Shown here piece after piece: positions 12,185 through 24,009 of a DNA stretch of 64,000 nt (the first letter of the stretch is position 1; each line of letters opens with the position of its first letter). A program made the position numbers and the translations under genes. The notes below the pieces were generated by a model that saw only the letters and a list, made by a program, of their open reading frames with translations, was not told where the DNA came from and did no database searches. The DNA comes from Unio delphinus (taxonomy: Eukaryota; Mollusca; Bivalvia; Unionida; Unionidae): the NCBI GenBank assembly GCA_029339505.1, contig JAQISU010000119.1, positions 541,001 through 605,000 of the forward strand, given 5' to 3'.

Positions 12185-12527
12185 AAATTCACTAGTCCCA
12201 CCTTTCTCTTCACTAGTCCCACCTTACTCTTCACTCCACCTTACTCTTCACTAGTCCCACCTTACTCTTCACTAGTCCCACCTTACTTTTCACTAGTCCC
12301 ACCTTACTCTTCACTAGTCCCACCTTACTCTTCACTAGTCCCACCTTACTTTTCACTAGTCCCACCTTGCTCTTCACTAGTCCCACCTTACTCTTCACTA
12401 GTCCCACCTTACTCTTCACTAGTCCCACCTTACTCTTCACTAGTCCCACCTTACTTTTCACTAGTCCCACCTTACTCTTCACTGGTCCCACCTTACTCTT
12501 CACTGGTCCCACCTTTTCACTGGTCCC
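12185..12527. repeat. Minisatellite, 21-bp unit, about 16 copies
   Basis: The unit CACTAGTCCCACCTTACTCTT is repeated head to tail, the last copies changing to CACTGGTCC. It seems to have grown from the ACTAGTCC subterminal motif of the hAT element. Open frames on both strands here are only repeat translation. Confidence 0.95.
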
Positions 12528-12692
12528 AAAATGGTAATCACTTGCAGAGATTTGATGAGACGTATGTACTTAATCCATAGAAAAAAAAACAAACGAAATA
12601 ATATACAACATAATTATTTCTTAAAAGAATTTTATTTTTCAAAAACATTGGTTGTTATACATTTGGCTTCTTCAGGTTCATGTATATATGTT

Positions 12693-15527
12693 TTAGCTGA
12701 TGGATTTGAAAATATGTCCATGTATATGTCTGCCACCTGCACCAGCACTAAGCCAGCAGTTGATAGCTGTCTCTGGGTTAAAGTCCTCAAGCTCTGGTCC
12801 ATTTGCAGAAATGTTAATTAGCATTTGTAAACTCTTAAAGAAGTCTTGGTTAAGTTCATTGAACTAAATCCTCGTTCACACTCAACATTGGTTGGGCTTA
12901 TTACAAACATGATTTCTAATAGTTTGCATAATTGACTGAGGCTAGGTGGAGTATTTACTAAGAGTGTTCCAAGAATTTCAACAGGTGGGTCCGGTGACTG
13001 CTTGTATGCCCTCATCTTTGCTTTGAACTCCAGATACTGCTCATGAATGGCATGATGGTCTTCCTGTTTGAAAATCACTTCAAGATGATTAAGAAGAACC
13101 TGCAAGTCTTCCCTCCCATATTTCATCAGAGCTGCCCTCTCATGAGGAAAGTGACTGTAGTCAAATACTCTAAAGCATCTCAAAGGTTCTTCATTGAAGT
13201 TTCCAAAACTGAAAAAAAAAACATGAAATAAAAAGAAAATTCCATTAAAAATGTAACTCATGTTTAATTATTAGGAATAAAGTTCAGGAATGATCAATAT
13301 ATTTGCCTTTTTTAAAGAAAGTTTTGAATCTTTTCTTATACTCACCGCTTGTCAATGTAGCTTATCATGTCATCAATGATGTCAGTCACACATGATGGAT
13401 TGGGCATTTCCCCTTTCAAATCCATGGTCTTGTATGTCTCACTGGTGGATTCAAAACTTGAGATGAATTCCTACAAAATAATAGAACTTAATAATATTTT
13501 ATTATATGTTACAGAAAATAAAACATAAAAAGCATTCAAAATATTTGAAAACTGTCAGTGAATAAGTTTTAATTGGTTCAGTAAACTAAACGTCTTATGA
13601 AGACAATGGAAAATACAAGTAGTAAGCTAACATATTCAATACCTTCATCATTGGTCCATGTTCATGCTTTAGAGCTTCCAGTCTAAGAATGTGAGCTTCT
13701 ACTTCATAGAAGACCTCTGTCACCAGCAGGTTGTCCTTCTGAAACACCCTGGACAAGGATGATGTAATCTCTAAGATGTCACACATAGCATGCAGCATAA
13801 ACACAAACTTCAATGAAGAAATCTCCCGGATGTAGCCCTTTGCTCTGGCAGATTCATCAGAGGACCCTTTTGAAGCAACATGTTTCAGATGACTTTGAAT
13901 GACAGTCAGGTTGGTCTTAAGGGCATTTAATGCTCTTGTCTTGCTCTCTAACCATCTCACCTATGATATGAAAGCAGAGAAAGATCTAATAAAAACAACA
14001 AAACAGAAAAATAATTACAATGTTATTTTTGTCCTTTGTCAATTAACCCATCATTAATCTTTTATTTCTCCTCCTCCTCCTCATAAGCATCCATTTTCTA
14101 AGATTGTAATAAAGTACAAGTTATTCCACATCAAATATTTAATTATGAAGAATTATTAGATCGCAGATAAATCTATAAGAATAAAATAATACTCACATTA
14201 AATTTCAAGCTCATTCAAGACAAAGTGTGTCACAAATTATCTATAAGTTTCAAACAAAATGTAAAATTTAATTGTATATACAATATGCGCATAAAGGTAC
14301 AAACCTGCTTTATACCACTCAAGTGAGCCAAGGGCATGTCAAGAATATCTGAAATTGCCTTCACTTCTCGTCGTCTCTTGGGGCTGTAGTGATAAAACAG
14401 GAAAATCCCCTTTACAGTCTCCTCAAACTTTTTCAGATATGAACTAGCTTTGACAGCATCCAGAGCTGCAAGTTCTAAGTGAGCAACACAATGCATAGGA
14501 AATATCCATGGAGCACAGTCTAATAAATATTTCATAGTTCCACTTTTTAATCCCTGCATCACATTGGCACCATCAAAATTGGCACATACAATGGTTGGTT
14601 TCCTGCTAGTAACATCACTAAGATCGGCCAAAGTAAGACCCACTTTTTCCAAACCCATTTCAATGTCTTCCTTTACTCCCAAGGCATCAGCTGATTTCAA
14701 CTCCTCAATGCTGACAAATGAGGTTTTCAGTTTTCCATTGTCCAGGTATCTTACATGCACAATTTCTTGCTCTGGTATGGTAGCATCAGTACTTCCATCA
14801 GCAAGAATGGAAAGGAATTTACTGGAATTCAGTCTTTCCCTAACTACTTCTCTCAAGACTTGACTGATTGATAGAACAAAGTCTGTTGCCCTGAATCTGT
14901 TCTTGTAATTCATGCCAAGTTCAACACCATTCTTCTCCTGGAGTGCACACATCATTCCATATCAAAAAATGGTTTTCCATAACGGGCTAGGGTGTAGGCT
15001 GTGTTAAAGAGAGCTCTCATTTTTTTCATTTCAGTCTCATTTAGTTTTGAAAGGGCCTTTCCTAGTGGAGTGTCGGCAACTCTGACTTCACTGATTTTCT
15101 GCACATGCTGGTTAGAGTCATGCATATATTGTGCTACACAGGCCTTGTGGGGTCCAGACATGTCATGAGACTTGATTGGTTCAATCCTGAAATTGTCACT
15201 TCCACTGACAAATACAGTGGGTGAATTTCCAACCTGTGCCAGTTCTGGATATTGTTTGCAGTAACTGCAAAACATCTTAGACTTTCCTTCCGAGTCAATA
15301 TATTCAAGCCAGGGATAACAATCAACCCAATGCGGTTGAAAATTTCTCTGTCTCTTAGTAGTGTTATATTTTACATTTTTTGCCATCACGGATTGTTGCT
15401 TATGTCTCTTTGGAGAAATAGCTACCGCACAATCAGTATCCGTCTTACGTTTTATCCCACCATTTTCAAACAAATTTACCTTCTCCGAATCGCCATTATT
15501 ACCTTCCTTGCGAAAATAATTAAGCAA
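12693..15527 (-). pseudogene. ZNF862-like hAT transposase, four exons, frameshifted
   Basis: Exon 1 (14305-15527) encodes a TTF-type zinc finger (MFCSYCK ... SHDMSGPHKAC), then the start of the hAT catalytic core (LADGSTD, CANFDGANVMQG, PMHCVAHLELAA). Exon 2 is 13643-13960, exon 3 is 13346-13470, and exon 4 runs from 13208 to about 12693 with the hAT dimerisation region (NVECERGFSSMN). Borders are GT/AG: GTTTGT, GTATTG and GTGAGT donors; ATAG, GTAG and TCAG acceptors. A one-base loss near 14955 shifts the frame between PFFDME and the following CALQEKNG segment. Another shift near 12838 precedes the conserved end (GPELEDFNP). Because it lies inside a TIR-bounded element, I call it a transposase rather than a domesticated host gene. 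Confidence 0.85.
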
Positions 15528-16754
15528 ATTTCATTTTATCCAACAGAGTAACTATCAGCTTGCTTGACAACTACTTCTAAAGTGATCATAACATTAATTT
15601 TCTCTTTTAAATACGAAATGAAACAGCTCATTAATTAGCGTAATTGTTTCGCTTCAAACACAATATCGCACGTGGAAGTTAATCATCTGTATAATCAATT
15701 ATAAATTAAAGAATCATTACTGACATTTAATCAGTTCATAAAAGAAACCAACACTGATGTCGGTAAAGTACCTTTCATTAATTACACTGACTCGCTGGAT
15801 TAAAATCATAGTGAGCCGCTCGTTATGATCTAGATTGATTAAACTCAATGCAAGAAAGCCTCTTACAACACTACTAATTGATCATACTGGCTTTCTTTTG
15901 TTTGACGTGGACATAGACCACAATTAATTTTACTATATGTTCTCTACATATATTTCTCAGTACTGACCTTTCCACAGTGTGACAATCAATACAAATCATA
16001 TGTTAATCTAAAATACCTCCAAAGGTGACTTCACGGTGAAATTCTTGTCAAGGGTTGATCGGCATTTTTTGGAGCTGCTGCACTGTAAACAGAGCAGCAT
16101 GTAAACAGAACACATATTTCACTTCAGGATCATCACCAAGGCCTAATTACACAGTGTGCACTGTCACCAAAATACATACAGACAACCACTCTCAGAGCTC
16201 CTATTCTCAAAGAATAAACAATTAACTTTAAATCCATAGCAAAGATGCATCAATATAACTCTTCTATCACCACCAAAAGGAGAGAGGAAAAAATGTTCTA
16301 AAAATAGACTGGAACTACATTCGTGGGTACTGAACTGGAAGTATTAATTGTGTTGTGATTCCACGTGTTTTGATTTGCCGATAATTTGGTCGCTTAGCCC
16401 AATATGCAGTCAAGCGGTAATAGGATGTAAATGTATACACGAGGAGGGGTAGAATCAAGTATTCAGTATGCCCGGAGGGCATGATTGGCCAAATAAAGGT
16501 AGATATAGTGATTAAAGCACGAAAATAAGGACTAGCCCGACTTTTTTAAAAAGCACTTGTCCCCGACTAGCGACTTGGAAAATTTTACTTGCCCGACTTA
16601 AAAAATTACTAGTCCGGGACGTCGGGCTATGGGATTTGCTCAGCCCTGTACTCCGAGGTAGTTTTAAATTACAAGAATTTTCAAATACCTTCTGTTGAGT
16701 CAATTAACAAAACATACATAGTACATGTATCTGCAGAAATAAAGCTGCAATCCT

Positions 16755-19700
16755 TTACTTGAAAACACTATGCCCATGTATATTAGGCATTCTAGCAATG
16801 AACTGTTGTTGCACATCATTAATTTTCACATCAATCAGGAACACATTTTCAACAAATGTCTCCACTGACACCAATTCACAATGGGAGTTGATTTGTACAG
16901 CTACAAGATGTTTTCCAGCAGTAAAATGTCCTATATCAGAATTGTTAGTACGAAGCAGTGAGAGAGCAACTGCATATATCTTTCTGTCCTCTTCAAGCAT
17001 AACAAAATATTTGACCATCACAGCTTTACCTTCATCTGTCAGCACAGCATTACACACTCTTCTTGTCATCCTAGAGTAGCTTGCAGAATAAAATCGTCTC
17101 CCATTCAACACTATTCGTGTGACTCTTTTCACATGTGATACATCATTTGTACATAGCTTTGAAAGAATAGCAGCTGTGTACTCATCTTCAGACAATATCT
17201 TGACATCACCAGCAATGTCACAATTATCAGCTTTTTCTAGATTTGTCCACGTTTTGTTTGAATTTAGCTGAAGAGCATTTCTCAAAAGGCTCTGTGCTTC
17301 CTTGAATTTAATTATTTGATGCATTACATTGCCTGTTCCATGCACTGCCTGCAGAATCATGGAATTGGAATCTTTAAATGAAAAACAACTCCAACACCAA
17401 AGAGGACCTAATCTGCTTACATAGCTGCATAAATGAGATCCTATATTGTGAACATTTAAGCCACATGAGCCACATGAGTAAAGCTCACAAAACTGTGAAT
17501 AAAACAAATTCAATAAATGCTCAGCTCTGTGTAGCTTATCTTGAGTGATGGTATCTCCAAGAAGTATATATATACCTTCAGATAATAAAGCAAAGTGCTC
17601 TAAATACACATCCTTCAGGATACCAACAAGACAAGGAAGTGTATAATAAATTAACCATGCTTGTAATTCTGTAGCTTTTAAACTAGTGTAATGCTTTTCA
17701 AGGTCCCTAATAGGTAGCCTTTCAATGAATTCTGGTGGCTGAATATTTTTTAGTCGTTTGGAAATAAGTTTGAGCTTGCTGCCTACAAAATAGTCCTTCT
17801 TGGATTCAGTTCATGAGAACCATTTGTACATTAATGTTTTTGTAACTCCTAACAGAACACCATGCATATAGTCGGGAGGGATTCCAGTCACAAAATTAAA
17901 TTCTTTCAACTCTGCCAATCCTGATAATCCTTTGAAACCTTTAATTCTGTGCCTTTCATCTGAATTTTCCATTGCAGACCGGATGCTTCCTTCTGTCCTT
18001 AGTAAATACTTTTCTTCTTCTTTTCTGTAGGGAAAACACCTACTATACCCTTTACCTTGCCTAACTGTCATACCTGGGTCTTCACAAGTAATACATGATT
18101 CGGCACCATTATAAAGGGTCATATTCAAAATCCCTGCCGTTGCGGGCAAGTCAAGAGTTGCACAAATTACAGCAAGTTTAACAACAGTCTCTTGGTTGTC
18201 TAAAATCAAGGAAATGCCATTATCATATAGATCATTCAGTGTGACACTGAAAGATTGCAAGTATTGTTTGAAAGGAGGGTTTCCTTTACCCTGCCATTCC
18301 AGCAAGAATCATGTTTTCCCTTGCAAATCGAGCACGTGGACTAAGTTCATTGACAACCAAAAATAGTGGCCATAATTCCACTTTCGAAGAAGAGTACAAG
18401 TTAATTTCATCTATATTAAACACAGCTGTAAGGTTGGTGTTGGTTTCTCCATTTAAAAAGTTGTTGTCTTTAGATAAACCTTTATATACTAAACCATCTG
18501 TTATATCTGTCACATTTTCCGGTGTCTTCTTGTGCCTCTCCTGGGTAAGCTGCTTATTTTTTTTTACATCTTCCCATATCCCTGCAAGTAGAAAAATAAC
18601 ATCAATTCATTAGTTATTGTGGGGGACAAATATTTAAGGCTTTGCTGTTGCTTATATTAAGCATAAATTGAAAAACTCTATGGAAACAACAGGTCAGAGT
18701 TACCATTCATGTAGCTCAAGTTTGTAACAATCTAAAAACGTGTTTATTTTCTTTTTAATTAGAAAACTCAAACTCCTGCTTCAAGATTACAAAAACCATT
18801 CAGGTAATCAAGCTGACTTGATTCGTATAATTAATAGCCCGTATTAATCAACTTGTCATATTTTTACACTATAATCATACATGGACAAACTGGGGGGAAT
18901 GGTAAAACACTCTGGTTTCATCTGCGGCATCATAAGGCAACCTAACAAATAAAAGACATCTGAATTTTTATATTAAAAAAAAAAAAGATCAATTGATTAC
19001 CTGGTGATTGGAGTAGATTCTTTAATTGCCTTTTCAACTTTGCAACTACAAAGCTGGCTCTTAGCTGTCTGGATGTCTTCATCTGATCAGTTCCTTTGTA
19101 TCGAAGACCAGAACATTCTGGCGATGCACATGCATATATGTCAACTTCATTTGGAAACAGCTCTTTACAAAGTTCACAATAATGGATTTCATTTGTAATA
19201 TCACTACCTAGCATGTCATAACTTAACTCTCCAAGTGGTGAGTAATCTGGAAATGCTTTTTGCATTGTTGAGATTACATCTATGCATGAAGAAGCTGTAA
19301 ATTTGTTTCTTAAAAAACATGACATGTCATTTCCTTTTCTCTATTGGGTGATAGATAGTCCTCTTGATCAGATGAAAAATCTGACACACTAGAATGGGAG
19401 GAATCATAGTTTATACTGTCTTCATCATCTGAGAAATCATTGCATACAGTATCATCATCACTGTCATCATCACCACCATCATCTTCAGCACTGACACAAT
19501 CACTTTTGACTTTTCATTTCATCATTACAAATGTTTTCATACTGTGAATTAGCACCAGTTTTCTCTTGAAGCATCAACTATCGGCACTACAATTTCCTCA
19601 TTCGCAATCTCCAGATTTTCTGGATAACCCTCCAGGGTGCTTCCATTGTAATCATTCAGGATACTTTCAGTTGCCATAGGAACAAAATCTGAAATATGTG

Positions 19701-20177
19701 CAACAATTTAACTGCAGTAAACTTATTGCATTTTAGAGTTATGTCAGCATCTTAATGAAATTAGCTTCTTGATATATTGGAGGATTTTATATGTCTACAT
19801 AAACAGACCAGTAAATATTTATGTACTGGTCTTGCATGCCAAAAAGTAAAATGTCTAAGTAAATGGATGTAAAACAAACACTGCATGCAACACACAGCAA
19901 ACGAATCCTATATAATAAATACATTACATATCCACTAAAGTTTGTAAAGATAATATTACAATACTGATCATTAAAGTTTTGGAATAAAGTGATTTTTTAA
20001 CGCAGTATAATACAGCTGTCATAAGGAAGGGTTTTAAAGATGGCATCATATCTTTCATTTCGCTGCTTCTTGACATTACTGTGCTGTTATTTATTTCTAA
20101 GTTTCTCATCAGAGTACTTAGTGGAATTTCAATACTGGGGTCATCTAAATACCTCTTTGTCACTCTTTTCAATGGAC
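16755..20177 (-). pseudogene. tnp2/DUF4218-type (CACTA-like) transposase, multi-exon, broken
   Basis: The main exon (16755-18581) holds SKVELWPLFLVVNEL, ARENMILAG, WQGKGNPPF, then the tnp2 block GIPPDYMHGVLLGVTK and a DUF4218-like half (GPLWCWSCFSF, VHGTGNVMHQI). The exon before it (19001-19688) starts after ATTTCAG, is very acidic, and carries two CxxC pairs (YCELCKELFP, YACASPEC) before SRQLRASFVV. A GTAATC donor at 19000 pairs with the acceptor at 18582, and coding resumes with IWEDVKK. A possible earlier exon ends at 20177. Breaks: a frameshift near 18300, an in-frame TGA at 17811-17813, and shifts in the acidic exon. This is the likely transposase of the 12.3-kb element. Confidence 0.8.
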
Positions 20178-21501
20178 CTAGAATAGGTAAACATTATTAG
20201 CCTTTGGTCAATCATTAAATTCATCATAACAATGCATTATCATGAACTGAGATGCAAGAACAAATTGTTATCCAAACACATCAGACTACACAATTTATGC
20301 TACTGATGAGTATATTGATATAAATATGGTTTCTAAAAAAACAATGGATTTGTTTAATATCATGGAAGCAATGGTGAATATATAAAATCTACATCATAAT
20401 GTACATGAATTTTTTGTGCATTAAAAAATATCTTTAAAAAATCTATGCATTTCTAACTTTATCAATTAAAACTAGTTTTTCGTTTTTATCCCCCCAAAAA
20501 TGTTGCTTAAATATCAACATGAATTGCACAAAGGATCTCCCAGATTGGTTGCCAATCAATGGAACTTTTGGCTTTATATTGATGGCGGGATAATGGTTTA
20601 CAAACAATTTAAGTGATAATAAGTGAGTAGATTTGGTTATGTTCTACGGGTATTTTATTGTTCTGTGTTACATCCAAACTCAGAGAGATTTTCGGTTTCG
20701 CAAAATAACTGTTGCTCTAATCCGATCTTTTGGATTTGTAAATAATTCAATTTTTTTTTTAAAGCCTTGTTGATGCATCAAATTGTTTACAACTGGAAGT
20801 AGTACCCCACATGTAGCGTCAAAACGTTTGCAATAGGCTTTTAAAACAATATCACGAGTCAGACGTTTTATCAATAAAATGCGACTAAAATTTGTGACAA
20901 CACGAAATGAACCTTTTTTTCGTAATATAAATAAGAATTGTTATTTTAAAAAAAATTGTATGCATAGTGTCCACAAAGCTATTTCGTGTTAACAACAAAT
21001 TTGTTCCATTCTATGGCTGAAACCTAACTCCTGTTACGATACTTGCCGCTAATAAGCTACAATTGAAAGGTAATATTGCTGAAACCATTGACTAAATTCT
21101 CTTAAGTTCATGATTAAGTTGATATAGATTTTTATATTATATTTTATGGGATGAAATAATTTCAAGTTTGATCACAATTGTACAGTGAAAATAAATTAGG
21201 GTACAATTCAGCTATAAAAGCTAAAAATAATTTTTACTATCCAACTATTTGCTTACAAGTTACATCTAAGTGAAAATGTGGATATGGGGACTGTCAGAAC
21301 TTGCATGTGCAGGTTGAGGTGGGCATCTTGTTTCTTTGAATAATTGGTTGGGTTAATATTATTAAAAGGCTATAAACCCATGAAAATTGATATAACACAA
21401 AAATGTAATCTGTTTGAAGTGAGTCAAAAACTTTTTAAAAAAATCTATATTCATGTATCTGTCTCTAATTGTAATAAAATATTAAATTTTCATTTTCTTA
21501 G

Positions 21502-21706
21502 AATCAAAGGTTGATCTTGATGAAAAGATGAGAGAGCTGGGAAGTACCATTGGGAAGAATAAGATACCAGTTGTATTGCCTCCAATCCAAAGTGACATCC
21601 AGGGTGTAGTGGGTGCTGCAGGAGCCAGTGCAGTTGAACCAGCAACACAAATACAACCAGTACTTACAACAGAAACCCCTAAAGCAAGTGCAGAACAGTT
21701 GACATA
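21502..21706 (+). CDS. Candidate exon of unknown product
   Basis: After a TTTTCTTAG acceptor, 68 codons stay open (VDLDEKMRELG ... PKASAEQLT) and end in TAG followed by GTTTAT. The first part is charged and helical, the rest Ala/Thr/Pro-rich. It precedes the BEN exons on the same strand, but no donor in the right phase joins them, so it may be a terminal exon or a decayed one. Confidence 0.35.
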
Positions 21707-22392
21707 GGTTTATATATAAAAAAATATATAAAAACATGCTTAAATATTGCTCATTTATGACTGTTCCACATCCATCAGGATATTTTGATGTAAGTGGATT
21801 ATACTCCACTATGATTAAAAGTAAATAAATCTGTCATGGTCTCAACCATTGACAAATCCATACTCGTTCTTTTTCATGCCATTGTTACTCTAAGATACAT
21901 ATTTTTTTTACCATTTTAACTTGATTGGTATTTTTATCTTGTCATAATCACCCAGTGCTCTTGTGATGAACCGTTGCAAAAAGTAGGTAAAGATGGGCAT
22001 TAAGAATAAAATGTGATCTTCATACAAAAATAATGGGTCCATTTAAAGCAACAACAAAAAACTCGCTACTCTTACCTCTTTGTTCATGCATGAGCCAAAC
22101 AGCCAATCAGGTTATTAGAAAATCATCTGGAAGTTAATGTGCTATGGTGAATTAAAAAATAGCTTTCAAAATGTGTTCCCTACTTGAATTTCTGGCAGTT
22201 TTGTCTTGAAAAATGGCAAAATAAACTTGTTCATTTGGAATACTTGTATGTAGTTAACTTCAATAATTTTGAGACTAAGGTAATGTGGATTGTACCATGT
22301 AGAATGGCCTTCATTGAATGCTTCAGTAGTTCATTTCAGATTGTTTGATCTTTATGTCTTGATGATTCTAGTTTGCATCTCATACATTGCAG

Positions 22393-23552
22393 GTCAACAT
22401 GGTGCTGATGATGTACCAGATTATTTCAACGAGAAGACTGCCAGGCCACAAACAGATGTACAGAGGTAATAACAACATGAACTGTACAAACTGAATCCCT
22501 TGTCCCATGAATTTGTTTGAAAATCTTCAAAGGAAACTCCTTTGAATGAATCATAATGAAACATTTAAATTATCAGGACTTGGGCTCCTGGCTTGCATTA
22601 ATATGGTCAACCTAACTATTTTACTAGTGGACAGGAACTTCAGTGAGGAATAATGATATATTTTCAAGCATTTTATCGGTTGATCTTTGGAACAATTTTT
22701 TTGTGTTTCTTTTTCTTATTTTCATATACTCAGAATATGGTGATGGTGCCGGGCATGTTATGGTCGTGTCTCAGCCCATCAAATAACATTTCGATTTCTT
22801 GTTGAAAGACAATTGCAGATGGCATTGACTGAAACCTGTTGATTTGGGGTCAAAACGTTAACGGCATTGAATCAGGAGATTTTTAAAAAAATAAAATAAC
22901 ATTACATAAAAAGTCTTAAATCCACACAAAACTAGTTTCAGCTTGGGGAATGACTTCTAAATTAGCCATAAATGTTTAGGTATTATATATGTTTAGCATG
23001 CTAATGATTATGCCTTTCAAGATTTATAATTCAAATGCAGACATTATGAATCTTTTGTGAAAAACTATTTAATTATGAAGAAATTTTTGAGTTTGTGCTA
23101 ATGCACAATATTTTTTTCGCAGGTCGGACAGAAAACTGAAAGAACTGGAGGACGAAGTAGGACAATTGAGAAAGAAAGTGAGAAAGCTGGAAGATCGAAT
23201 TTCCAAGATTGAACAATCTTCAAGTAATGACAAAGAGTCTAGTGACCCTAACAAAATGAGTTGGAATGTTTGAAGTCTGAGGTAGACAATTTACAATCAT
23301 CGAGTGAAACGAAAATAATCAAGGTGTTGGCCTTGAAGGCATTTTCTACGAATGAGTTGGTTAACATGTCACTTTCTGGCAAAAAGTCAATCAAGTCTGG
23401 TGACACCGCAAGACCTCCTCTGAATCAGAAAGCTTGCCATGCTAGAACAGGTGTTTCGTTATAAATGTCCAATTAGTTCTAGGAAAACATTTGTAGAAAA
23501 ATTCCAGAACATTCAGAAAGTGCTCAGAAGGGAATCCAAAAAAGGAGAATAA
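22393..23552 (+). pseudogene. BEN-domain protein gene inside the transposon, frameshifted
   Basis: Exon 22393-22465 (acceptor TTGCAG, donor GTAATA) joins in phase 2 to an exon from 23123 (acceptor TTTTTCGCAG). The joined frame gives a coiled coil (LKELEDEVGQLRKKVRKLED). It is then shifted near 23255 and enters a BEN-like domain: TNELVNMSLSGKKS, ARPPLNQKA, then after a shift near 23459 CPISSRKTFVEKF and IQKVLRRESKK, with a stop at 23550-23552. BEN domains bind DNA or chromatin. Placement within the terminal repeats suggests it is cargo or a transposition accessory. The two shifts make it a pseudogene as sequenced. Confidence 0.7.
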
Positions 23553-23694
23553 ACTGCTGGTTTAGATGTTCTTTGTTAATCTTGGTAGAATAAATGCTTT
23601 TCAAACTAACTTGTGCATTTTTGGCTATTTGAAACCTTAAGAGCCACCCGAAAGAGATTATTATCATTCTGATTAAACCTTCATTTGTCAATAT

Positions 23695-24000
23695 TTCAGG
23701 AACTATTCAGGAACATTTTGTGGAATTTAAGTTCATGAACTGGTCATGAACTGTTCAAGAACATGTCAAAATTAAGGTCATGAACAGTTCAAGAACATTT
23801 TGTCAAATTTAAGTTCATGAACTGGTCATGAACTGTTCAAGAACATTTTGTCAAATTTAAGTTCATGAACAGTTCATGATCTTGTAGTTTCATGAATTGC
23901 CCATTTTGAGCTCATGCACGTTCATGAACAGTTTATGAACCCGTTGATGAACTTTCATGAACAGTTCAAGAACGGTTCATCAATTGTTCATGATTGTTTC
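23695..24000. repeat. Right subterminal palindrome array (GTTCATGAAC)
   Basis: At least ten copies of TTCATGAAC-like palindromes, interleaved with TGTTCAAGAACATTTTGTCA repeats. It is the inverted partner of the array at 11705-11990. Confidence 0.8.
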
Positions 24001-24009
24001 GTAGGGGTA

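Larger units (their letters stand above)
12132..16648. mobile_element. hAT-type DNA transposon nested in the CACTA-like element
   Basis: Perfect 15-bp inverted ends CAGGGCTGAGCAAAT, with the 5-bp direct repeat TACTC at 12127-12131 and 16649-16653. It encodes a ZNF862-like hAT transposase on the minus strand. Internal ACTAGTCC blocks occur near both ends. The 5-bp flanking repeat is shorter than the 8 bp usual for hAT; the same size is seen at the element at 28010-30642. Confidence 0.85.
11697..24007. mobile_element. CACTA-like DNA transposon carrying tnp2-type transposase and BEN gene
   Basis: The ends are inverted: CCCCTGCGAAA on the left and TTTCGTAGGGG on the right. Both are flanked by TA (11695-11696 and 24008-24009), taken as the target duplication, because joining the flanks at one TA restores an open frame. 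Length is 12,311 bp, about 7.8 kb without the nested hAT element. Inside are a minus-strand tnp2/DUF4218-type transposase and a plus-strand BEN-domain gene. The inner ends hold arrays of TTCATGAAC palindromes. CACTA elements usually have CACTA ends and 3-bp duplications, so the exact superfamily is an inference from the transposase. Confidence 0.8.

Noticed and set aside
12167..12580. Open frames on both strands with repeating VPPYSSL and VGLVKSK peptides
   Set aside because: They are translations of the 21-bp minisatellite, with no start context or domain.
12693..15527. Domesticated host gene related to ZNF862
   Set aside because: It sits between perfect hAT terminal repeats with a flanking duplication and has frameshifts, so a transposase pseudogene is simpler.
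20680..20874. 64-codon minus-strand frame within the CACTA-like element
   Set aside because: No splice sites in phase with the transposase exons and no recognisable motif.
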